Positions 1 through 5,906 of a stretch of DNA of 7,080 nucleotides are shown here, piece after piece. Origin of the DNA: Aquifex sp. (GTDB lineage Bacteria > Aquificota > Aquificia > Aquificales > Aquificaceae); NCBI GenBank assembly GCA_003978875.1, contig QNXQ01000068.1, forward strand, positions 1 through 7,080, given 5' to 3'. The notes beneath the pieces are model-generated. The model saw only the letters and a list, made by a program, of their open reading frames with translations, was not told the origin of the DNA and searched no databases. Made by a program: the position numbers and the translations under genes. Position 1 is the first letter of the stretch. Every line of letters begins with the position of its first letter.

Positions 1-418
1 TTTCTCCTTCTTTTTTCAGTATCTTCTCGGCTCTGGTGCCTTCAGAAATCGCGGTAAAAGTTATAAAGTGGTCAGGTTTCTTTATGAACGGATTTAGGGT
101 TATACATAACTGCCTGATGTGAAGTTTTACACCGAGAGAATGAAACTTTATCCAGTACCACAAGGAAGGTTCATGGGCTTCGTGGGCTTTTTTCAAATAA
201 ACAATTGTTTTTCCATCCTTTTTCTCTACTTTAAGGAGAATATTCCCGCTCTGTTTAGACCAGCTCCATATATCCCTCTCAAATCCGGGGTCTGTAGAAA
301 TCACCTTGAGGATTTCACCTTCCTTCATTTTTCTTATCGTTTCCGAAGTAATCACAACCGGCAGGGGACAACTGAGTCCTGTCAAATCCAGTTCCTTATC
401 TTCCTTTATTTCCTCCAT
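1..418 (-). CDS. TusA/SirA-like sulfur carrier fused to DUF3343-like domain (partial, C-terminus off window)
   Basis: An uninterrupted minus-strand frame runs from ATG at 418-416 to the left edge (139 codons, no stop). Residues 10-77 read as a TusA-family domain: LDLTGLSCPLP holds the CPxP motif with the presumed sulfur-accepting Cys17, followed by the usual MKEGEILKVISTDPG-type strand and an amphipathic helix with a second strand. Residues 78-116 form a Trp/His-rich stretch I cannot assign, with one Cys (105). Residues 117-139 (HFITFTAISEGTRAEKILKKEGE minus its end) resemble the opening of DUF3343, a putative Se/S carrier-like family whose start is a strand followed by an A-EKxLK helix. In known TusA proteins this Cys carries persulfide in cytoplasmic sulfur relay (tRNA thiolation, molybdoenzyme maturation, sulfur oxidation). 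The start is fixed by an in-frame stop at 433-431 and no other usable start codon. It lacks a Shine-Dalgarno. The gene diverges from mltD. The TusA part is confident; the DUF3343 assignment is moderate because the domain is truncated. Confidence 0.85.
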   Translation of the reverse strand, partial: MEEIKEDKELDLTGLSCPLPVVITSETIRKMKEGEILKVISTDPGFERDIWSWSKQSGNILLKVEKKDGKTIVYLKKAHEAHEPSLWYWIKFHSLGVKLHIRQLCITLNPFIKKPDHFITFTAISEGTRAEKILKKEGE

Positions 419-441
419 AAGATATATAATCTAAAGGAAAG
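419..441. promoter_or_regulatory. 23-bp divergent start region with TATAAT
   Basis: Only 23 bases separate the outward-facing start codons of the TusA-like gene and mltD. A perfect TATAAT lies at 425-430 on the plus strand, 11 bases before the mltD ATG. No good -35 is visible 17 bases upstream (402-407 reads TCCTTT). The element sits within a small inverted repeat, AGAT (420-423) and ATCT (429-432). AAAGGA at 433-438 is the only Shine-Dalgarno-like run, 3 bases before ATG. If this -10 is used, the mltD leader would be about 5 bases and the -35 region would lie inside the TusA-like coding sequence. The AT-rich core could serve both directions. The promoter role is inference. Confidence 0.35.
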
Positions 442-1347
442 ATGTTTATTTTCTTTCTATTAATTTCATTTATTCTCACAGCTTGTACGCCTAAAACAAA
501 AGAAGTAGTTTACAGAAGAAATTTCGTAGTGGTAAAGGAAGGAAAGTGGGGTCTAAATGCCCAAGATTTTCAATATGTAGAAAGTAAAGCCGCATATTTC
601 GGAGTTCACAATCTAAACAGAAAAGAGGTTGAAAAGGCTCTGCAAAAACTTCTTAAAGATAGAAAATTCCTCCAGTACGCATTTTATAGGATGAGTAAGT
701 ACGAAAACCTTATTGTCCCTATTTTGAGGAAATACGGTCTTCCCGAAGAGCTGAAGTATTTACCGATTGTTGAAAGTATGTACAATCCGTTTGCGGTATC
801 CAAAAGCGGAGCTGCGGGAATTTGGCAACTTATGCCATTTACTGCAAAGAGGTATGGCTTGAAAATCTCTAAAAAAATTGATGAAAGATTTGACATTCTC
901 AAATCTACTGAAGCTTCAGCGAGGTATTTAAGGGACTTATTTAAGGAGTTTAAAAATCTTGAGCTCGTACTGGCGGCTTACAACTGTGGCGAAGGATGTG
1001 TAAGACGGAAAGCTAAAGGAGATTTCTGGAAAAATAAAAAATTACTTCCTGAAGAAACAAGGCAGTACGTTCCTTTATTTTTTGCAGTCCTTCATATAGC
1101 GAGAAATCCTGAAAGGTACGGACTATACATTCCTAAGAATTCGGAAAGAATAAGGGTAGTAAAGGTTCGTTCAGACATAGAAGTCAAAACCCTTTTACAC
1201 CTCTACGGAATAAAGGAAGAAACCTTCAGGGATTTAAATCCTCATATAAGGGGCAAACTTATTCCTAAGAACTCGTTTATATACCTCGAGGAAAAATATT
1301 TTGTAAAAAGACATGGAATGTTACATTCTGGCGGGTGGACAGAGTAA
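442..1347 (+). CDS. mltD: MltD-like lytic transglycosylase, lipoprotein (GH23/SLT domain)
   Basis: 301 residues. Lytic transglycosylases of this family cleave the MurNAc-GlcNAc bond of peptidoglycan, leaving 1,6-anhydro ends. Residues 1-15 form a short hydrophobic signal ending in the lipobox LTAC, so Cys15 should be lipidated and the enzyme anchored on the periplasmic side of a membrane. Unusually, no Lys or Arg precedes the hydrophobic core; an in-frame stop at 427-429 excludes a longer start. The SLT domain spans about 88-190: YLPIVES carries the presumed catalytic Glu111, followed by SKSGAAGIWQLMPFTA and AAYNCGEG, and then the MltD-style YVPLFFA...NPERYG. Residues 238-285 look like a degenerate LysM-type region (YGIKEETFRDLNPHI), probably for wall binding. 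The usual Ala after AYN is Cys182, and Cys186 lies nearby. It is the first gene of the plus-strand run, and its last 35 bases overlap mobA. It is shorter than E. coli MltD (about 450 residues, with clear LysM repeats), so the exact subfamily is less certain than the activity. Confidence 0.9.
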   Translation: MFIFFLLISFILTACTPKTKEVVYRRNFVVVKEGKWGLNAQDFQYVESKAAYFGVHNLNRKEVEKALQKLLKDRKFLQYAFYRMSKYENLIVPILRKYGLPEELKYLPIVESMYNPFAVSKSGAAGIWQLMPFTAKRYGLKISKKIDERFDILKSTEASARYLRDLFKEFKNLELVLAAYNCGEGCVRRKAKGDFWKNKKLLPEETRQYVPLFFAVLHIARNPERYGLYIPKNSERIRVVKVRSDIEVKTLLHLYGIKEETFRDLNPHIRGKLIPKNSFIYLEEKYFVKRHGMLHSGGWTE

Positions 1348-1903
1348 ACGATTCGGTCAAGATAAACTACTTTACGAAATCGGAAACAAGAAAGTTATAG
1401 AAAGAGTTGTAGAAGTAGCCAAAAGTGTATGTACAGAAGTTTACTTAGTTACAAAAAAACCCGAGAAGTTTTCATTCTTAAATATACCTGCTCTTAAGGA
1501 CTTTTTGGAAGTATCAGCCTCAATTGTAGGCCTGTATACAGCACTTAAAAACCTTAAAGCTCAGCAGGGATTAATACTTTCGGGAGATATCCCTCTTATC
1601 GAAGGGCAAACCTTGAGTTTTCTGATTGAAAATTATAAACCACCAATAACTCTGATAAAAACGAATCAAAAACTTCATACACTTGTGGGTATTTATTCGA
1701 AAAAAGTTGTAGATAAACTTGAAAAATTTATCCACAATGGAGATTTTAGAATACATAAATTCGTTAAAAATGTTGGTTTTAGTGAATTAAAGCTACCTAA
1801 GAGCTTAGAACATACCGTGCTGAATATGAATACAAAAGAGGATTTATTAAAAATTCTCGAGTTTATGAAAAAGCAAAAAACCTTTAAACCTTATTGCAAT
1901 TGA
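1313..1903 (+). CDS. mobA: Molybdenum cofactor guanylyltransferase MobA
   Basis: 196 residues, close to E. coli MobA (about 194). MobA attaches GMP from GTP to Mo-molybdopterin, giving the guanine-dinucleotide cofactor of DMSO-reductase-family enzymes, in the cytoplasm. The N-terminus carries the nucleotide-binding signature LAGGQSKRFGQDK at 6-18. SGDIPLI at 90-96 holds the Asp92 expected to coordinate Mg. LHTLVGIYS at 121-129 matches the family's substrate-side segment, although the usual Pro after His is Thr123. NMNTKEDL at 171-178 matches the C-terminal N-NTPEDL motif. The start at 1313 puts the loop right at the N-terminus, as expected. It lies inside the end of mltD in another frame, with no clear Shine-Dalgarno, so translation is probably coupled to mltD. 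The stop is 19 bases before the fur ATG. A related nucleotidyltransferase (MobB fusion or MocA-type) is less likely given the length and motifs. Confidence 0.9.
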   Translation: MECYILAGGQSKRFGQDKLLYEIGNKKVIERVVEVAKSVCTEVYLVTKKPEKFSFLNIPALKDFLEVSASIVGLYTALKNLKAQQGLILSGDIPLIEGQTLSFLIENYKPPITLIKTNQKLHTLVGIYSKKVVDKLEKFIHNGDFRIHKFVKNVGFSELKLPKSLEHTVLNMNTKEDLLKILEFMKKQKTFKPYCN

Positions 1904-1922
1904 GAATCATTCCTAATATATT
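1894..1922 (+). promoter_or_regulatory. Candidate fur promoter with Fur-box-like operator in the spacer
   Basis: TTGCAA at 1894-1899 (4 of 6 to TTGACA), a 17-base spacer and TATATT at 1917-1922 (5 of 6 to TATAAT) form a plausible housekeeping promoter. The spacer contains TGAGAATCATTCCTA at 1901-1915, a 7-1-7 palindrome centred on C1908 with 5 of 7 symmetric positions. Aligned to the E. coli 19-base Fur consensus, 1896-1914 matches at 12 positions, including the intact AATCATT. A repressor bound here would block RNA polymerase, the usual arrangement for Fur autoregulation. The site overlaps the mobA stop codon. Transcription would begin near 1929, after the first possible fur ATG (1923) and just before the second (1932), which would give a near-leaderless transcript. 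Consensus matches in AT-rich DNA can be accidental, so this is an inference from position plus sequence. Confidence 0.45.
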
Positions 1923-2381
1923 ATGATACTAATGGGTATAAACACTGAGGAACTAAAGAAAGAGTTTACAAAATTTTTAAAAAAGAAAAATATGAAAATT
2001 ACTAAATCCCGTTTGGATATGATAGATATCATAGCGGATTACAACAAACATTTTGAAATAGAAGAACTGGTTAACTGGATATCAACAAGAAGTGATAAAA
2101 AAATCTCTCGCTCGACGGTTTACAGAACGGTAAAACTCTTGGAGGAGTTTGGAGCTATCAAGGAAGTAATCAAGAAAAACAATAAAACTATCTACGAGTT
2201 TGTGGTAGGTCGTTCCCACCACGACCACCTGGTATGCACGGAATGTGGAAAAATAATAGAGTTTGTAAACGAAGATATAGAAACCCTACAGGATGAAATA
2301 TGCAGGCAGTACGGATTCAAGCCTACCCATCACAGGCTTGAGATTTTCGGGCTCTGTGAAGAATGTCAAAAAAAGATATAA
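1923..2381 (+). CDS. fur: Fur-family metal-responsive transcriptional regulator
   Basis: 152 residues, typical for Fur (about 140-150). The N-terminal winged-helix DNA-binding domain covers about 10-85, with KITKSRLDMIDII and the recognition-helix segment ISRSTVYRTVKLLEEFGAI at 61-79. The dimerisation and metal domain follows: HHDH at 99-102 then LVCTECGKIIEF, giving CxxC at 105/108, with HH at 136-137 and a second CxxC at 145/148 (LCEECQ). The two CxxC pairs suit a structural zinc site, and the His-rich residues suit the regulatory metal site. The family includes Fur (iron), Zur (zinc) and PerR (peroxide). HHDHLVCTECG and overall similarity favour Fur, but the metal cannot be settled from sequence. 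Met4 (ATG at 1932) is an alternative start; neither ATG has a Shine-Dalgarno, and the candidate promoter upstream favours 1932. It is the last gene of the plus-strand run and converges on valS with 13 bases between stop codons and no evident terminator hairpin. Confidence 0.92.
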   Translation: MILMGINTEELKKEFTKFLKKKNMKITKSRLDMIDIIADYNKHFEIEELVNWISTRSDKKISRSTVYRTVKLLEEFGAIKEVIKKNNKTIYEFVVGRSHHDHLVCTECGKIIEFVNEDIETLQDEICRQYGFKPTHHRLEIFGLCEECQKKI

Positions 2382-2394
2382 AGAGGGAAGGGAG

Positions 2395-5300
2395 TTAGCC
2401 TTTTAGAACCTTTAAAATCTCTTCGAGTTTATTTAAATCATTCTCAAGTTCTTCTTTAATTTGCTTCTCTTTTTCTACAACATGGGCAGGAGCTTTTTTC
2501 AGGAAGTTTTCATTGGAAAGCTTCTTGTTAACCCTTTCCAGTTCTTTAAGTATTTTTTCCCTTTTCTTTTCATAAGACTCTATGAGTTTTTCTAAGTCCA
2601 CGTGACCTTCTATATGCAGGAATATTTCCGTATCCCTTGAAAAGGTAGCTACTGTGCCCTCAGGTCTCTTATCCACCTCCTCGAAGCTTTCCAGTTTTGC
2701 AAGGTTTAAAATGTGCTCTTTGAATTCCTCTATCACCTCCTTAGAAAATTCACTATCGGTTCTGAAGGATGCCTTTACTTTGATGTTGGGTTTTATCTGA
2801 AGGTCTGAACGCAAAGACCTTATCGTAGTGATTATTTCTCTTAGTCTCTCGATTTTTTCCTTCTCTTCTTCGTAAATTTCTTCCTCATTCTTTTCGGGAA
2901 ATTCTGTTAGAGATATACTCTCTCCCTCAGTGTTAGGAAGTCTATGCCACAGCTCCTCGGTTATATAAGGCATAAACGGGTGCAGTATTCTCAAAGCCTT
3001 TTCAAGGACGTAAAGGAGTGTATATATTGCCGTAGTTCTTTCATTTTCCACTTTAGCCTTAAGCTCCTCATTATCTTCGGGTGCTCTTTTGTAAATTCTT
3101 TCTTTAGTGAATTCTATATACCAGTCACAGTAATCACTCCAGAAAAATTCGTATATGGCGTGTGCTGCCTGTGAATATTGATACTCGGAAAGAGCCTTAT
3201 TTACAATCTCTGCCGTTTCATTTAGCTTAGTAATTATCCATTTGTCTTCGGCTCTGAACGGTGCCATATAAGGAACTCTCGCGATAAAATCTTCAGGAGT
3301 GTTCATAAGAACGTATCTTGTGGCATTCCATATCTTATTGGCAAAGTGCTTATATCCTTCAAACTTTTCTTCAGCAAGCTTTATGTCTCTACCTTGAACT
3401 GTGAGTATCGCTAAAGTAAATCTCAGAGCATCCGCTCCGTATTTCTGGATAATATCCAGAGGGTCTATTACATTTCCTATTGTTTTGGACATCTTCCTTC
3501 CGTATTTGTCTCTTACCAGCGCATGAACGTAAACGTCGTGAAACGGAATATCCTTTGTGAAATGGGTACCCATCATTATCATACGGGCAACCCAGAAGAA
3601 TATAATGTCAAAACCTGTAACGAGTAAATCGGTCGGATAGAGATTATTGACATCTTCAGTATTTTCAGGCCAACCAAAAACTCCGAAAGGCCAGAGTGCT
3701 GAAGAGAACCATGTGTCGAGAACATCTTTGTCCTGCTGAAGATTTTCCGAATTACACTTTTTACATCTGAGAACCATTCTCCACTTTTTGGTCTGGGAGT
3801 TATATCTGTAAATGTTTCTTGTGGAAACTCCCGGCGTCAAAATTGCCATGGGGTTAGCATCTTGGGTAAAAAACAGCCTCAGAGAATCCGCAGTTATATC
3901 CGTTGTATGGTATTTGTGGAAAACAAATTTTTTGTAAAAATCAAGTACGGTTATTTCAGGATGAACAAAGTGAGGAGATTTTAGGATTTTCTCCACTTCC
4001 TCAGGAGTAAATTCTTGGTCAATTTTGCCGTCGGCTATCAGGTTGAAGATTATTTTGTCGTAGACTCTATCAAAGTCATCATCGGTAAATACGTTCACGC
4101 TACCGCAGTCTTTACAGTACCAAACGGGGATTCTGTGACCCCACCATATCTGTCTCGAAATGCACCAGTCCTTAAGGTTATACATCCAATCAAGGTAGAA
4201 CTTCTTCCAGTGCTCAGGGATAAATCTTACCTTCTTTTCTTTCTTTTCTACTCTCTTAATCTTTTCTACCTTGACTTGAATAGACTTTTGGGTAACCTCC
4301 AGGTCTGCTTCTCCTCTGGCCAGGGTTTTTACGAATTTTGTTTTCTTTCCTTCGAGTTTGTATAAATCTACCTTGTTGCCATCGTAAATAAACAGATATG
4401 TACCTGGTTCGATAAGTTGTTCATTTCCGGCTATTACTATTTTGGGAACTCCTTCATAAGCAACAAAGAACTCGTAATTCTTTATCTCCTCAGCTAAACT
4501 CCTTGCTAAATTAAGGGTTTCTTCATCACCCTTGGGATAATAGATGTAAGCAAGCTCTCCTTCTCTCTTTCCTACGAGGAATTTCGCGGTTTTATCCAGA
4601 ACGATAACCGCACTGTATTTGCCGTCATCTTTTACCGGGATTACGACACTCAGTTCTTCAACTTGAGCCAGTTGAACAAATATTTCTTTCTCTTCCCTCT
4701 CTTCAATTCCTTCTTCAACAACCTTTATAGAAATATCCTTAATCCTCTCGTCAGAGACTTTAACAAACCACTGGACGGAAACCATAGGCTCGATAACAGT
4801 TTTACACCTATAACAGTGTCCTACCGAGTGGGTTATTTCTTCCTCTTTTTCCAAGTAGCCCTTTTCTTGAAGTTTTTCTATTACGGATTTCCTCGCCTCG
4901 TATCTATCCAGTCCTGTAAACTCACCTGCGTTCTCGGTCATTTTTCCTGTTTCATCTATAACTCTGACAAAGGGTAGATTATGAGTTTTTCCTATTTCAA
5001 AGTCCAAGGGGTCGTGGGCAGGTGTAATTTTTACAGCTCCGGTTCCGAAATCCATCTTTACCCTTTCATCCGCTATTATGGGAATTAAATTGCTTACCTT
5101 GTTACCTTTTAAGTCCTTCCTTTCCCAGCTTACGAGAGGAAGTTTTACCTTTTTGCCTATAAGATGTTTATACCTTTCGTCGTTCGGGTTCACGGCTACC
5201 GCTGTATCTCCGAGCATAGTTTCGGGTCTTGTGGTAGCTACCGTTATAAACTCTCCGGTTTCATTTCCTTGTTCGTCTACTACCGGATACTTTATGTACC

Positions 5301-5895
5301 AAAGAGAACCCTTTTCTTCTTCATATTCAACCTCTAAGTCGGATAAAGCTGTTAGGTCTTTAGGACACCAATTGACTATATATTCCGCCCTGTAAATTAA
5401 CCCTTCTTCGTATAAAGTTCTAAAAGCTTTTCTTACAGCTCTTGAAAATCCTTCATCTAATGTAAATCTTTCCCTTTTCCAGTCTACCGAAACTCCGAGT
5501 TTTGTAAGCTGAGTTCTTATAGCGTTTCTGGATTTCGGAACCCATTCCCAAACTTTTTTCAAGAATTCTTCTCTTCCTATTTCGAGTCTGCTTATTCCCT
5601 CTTTCGCAAGTTGTTTTTCCACAACGTACTGAGTAGCTATTCCGGCATGGTCAAATCCGGGAACCCATACACATTGTTTTCCTTTCATTCTTTGCCATCT
5701 GACTATAATGTCCTGAAGGGTTGCGTTAAGAGCATGTCCCATATGGAGGGAACCCGTAACGTTAGGGGGAGGAATTACCACGGAAAACTTCTTTTGTTTT
5801 TGAGGTTTTTCTACGTGGTAGATGGCTTTATCTATCCAGTATTTACTCCACTTTTCTTCTATCTCCTGAGGGTTGTATTCTTTCATTTCATTCAT
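2395..5895 (-). CDS. valS: Valyl-tRNA synthetase, enlarged (1166 residues)
   Basis: Class Ia synthetase that joins valine to tRNA-Val using ATP and edits misactivated threonine; cytoplasmic. In order: catalytic-fold start PPPNVTGSLHMGHA at 42-55 (HIGH motif as HMGH 51-54); WVPGFDHAGIATQ at 78-89; NWCPKDLTALSDLEVEYEE at 175-193; editing domain with TTRPETMLGDTAVAVNP at 221-237 and GTGAVKITPAHDPLDFE at 284-300; CYRC at 361-364; DWCISRQIWWGHRIPVWYC at 576-594; DVLDTWFSSALWPFG at 724-738; KMSKS motif as KMSKT at 801-805; anticodon-binding helices about 840-1010; C-terminal coiled coil about 1100-1165. Family members usually have about 860-950 residues. The excess comes mainly from two insertions, at about 397-555 and 600-708, listed separately. 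The frame is unbroken and all core motifs are intact, so it should be functional. The start at 5895 is 11 bases after the queA stop and has no Shine-Dalgarno; Met4 (5886) is equally compatible with the family, whose members begin close to the YNP segment. Cotranscription with queA is likely. Confidence 0.97.
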   Translation of the reverse strand: MNEMKEYNPQEIEEKWSKYWIDKAIYHVEKPQKQKKFSVVIPPPNVTGSLHMGHALNATLQDIIVRWQRMKGKQCVWVPGFDHAGIATQYVVEKQLAKEGISRLEIGREEFLKKVWEWVPKSRNAIRTQLTKLGVSVDWKRERFTLDEGFSRAVRKAFRTLYEEGLIYRAEYIVNWCPKDLTALSDLEVEYEEEKGSLWYIKYPVVDEQGNETGEFITVATTRPETMLGDTAVAVNPNDERYKHLIGKKVKLPLVSWERKDLKGNKVSNLIPIIADERVKMDFGTGAVKITPAHDPLDFEIGKTHNLPFVRVIDETGKMTENAGEFTGLDRYEARKSVIEKLQEKGYLEKEEEITHSVGHCYRCKTVIEPMVSVQWFVKVSDERIKDISIKVVEEGIEEREEKEIFVQLAQVEELSVVIPVKDDGKYSAVIVLDKTAKFLVGKREGELAYIYYPKGDEETLNLARSLAEEIKNYEFFVAYEGVPKIVIAGNEQLIEPGTYLFIYDGNKVDLYKLEGKKTKFVKTLARGEADLEVTQKSIQVKVEKIKRVEKKEKKVRFIPEHWKKFYLDWMYNLKDWCISRQIWWGHRIPVWYCKDCGSVNVFTDDDFDRVYDKIIFNLIADGKIDQEFTPEEVEKILKSPHFVHPEITVLDFYKKFVFHKYHTTDITADSLRLFFTQDANPMAILTPGVSTRNIYRYNSQTKKWRMVLRCKKCNSENLQQDKDVLDTWFSSALWPFGVFGWPENTEDVNNLYPTDLLVTGFDIIFFWVARMIMMGTHFTKDIPFHDVYVHALVRDKYGRKMSKTIGNVIDPLDIIQKYGADALRFTLAILTVQGRDIKLAEEKFEGYKHFANKIWNATRYVLMNTPEDFIARVPYMAPFRAEDKWIITKLNETAEIVNKALSEYQYSQAAHAIYEFFWSDYCDWYIEFTKERIYKRAPEDNEELKAKVENERTTAIYTLLYVLEKALRILHPFMPYITEELWHRLPNTEGESISLTEFPEKNEEEIYEEEKEKIERLREIITTIRSLRSDLQIKPNIKVKASFRTDSEFSKEVIEEFKEHILNLAKLESFEEVDKRPEGTVATFSRDTEIFLHIEGHVDLEKLIESYEKKREKILKELERVNKKLSNENFLKKAPAHVVEKEKQIKEELENDLNKLEEILKVLKG
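3772..4098 (-). other. ValS insertion 2, between two CxxC pairs (residues ~600-708)
   Basis: WYCKDCGS ends near residue 599 and CKKCNSENLQQDKDVLDTWF resumes at 711. In Thermus thermophilus ValRS, as I recall it, the two Cys pairs here are only about 20 residues apart; in this protein 113 residues lie between them. The added stretch has a helical, acidic first part (DDDFDRVYDKIIFNLIADG, EEVEKILKSP) and a Tyr/Phe/Thr-rich second part (KKFVFHKYHTTDI, LRLFFTQ). Its composition matches the rest of the protein, and it has no intein-like junction. I do not recognise a known domain. Boundaries are approximate to about 10 residues. Confidence 0.7.
4231..4707 (-). other. ValS insertion 1, between editing domain and catalytic core (residues ~397-555)
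   Basis: The usual segment running from QWFVKV through a short helix (VVEEG) to V-FIPEHW is interrupted after Gly396 and resumes at Val556 (VRFIPEHWKKFYLDW). In Thermus ValRS, as I recall it, GDIAFVPERWKK follows the helix directly. The roughly 158 added residues appear to be a mixed alpha/beta module: predicted strands at ELSVVIPV, KYSAVIVLD, AYIYYPKG, KIVIAGN and YLFIYDGN, one helix at EETLNLARSLAEEIKNY, and a Lys/Glu-rich return arm (EKIKRVEKKEKK). I do not recognise the fold. It would protrude near the base of the editing domain. Boundaries are approximate. Confidence 0.7.
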
Positions 5896-5906
5896 AAAAG
5901 AAAATT

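Noticed and set aside
119..463. Plus-strand open frame of 114 codons near the left edge
   Set aside because: It is antisense to the TusA-like frame, whose product has clear family motifs, and its own product resembles no family and runs into mltD.
684..902. Minus-strand open frame inside mltD
   Set aside because: It lies opposite the catalytic region of the transglycosylase and is explained as a shadow.
2382..2417. Possible bidirectional terminator between fur and valS
   Set aside because: Only a weak AAAG-G/CC-TTT pairing and an AT-only 5-bp stem (TTTTA/TAAAA) are present, with no GC stem followed by a T run on either strand.
3772..4707. Inteins in ValS
   Set aside because: The inserted stretches lack the Cys/Ser start, the His-Asn end and a following Cys/Ser/Thr junction, and they do not interrupt active-site motifs.
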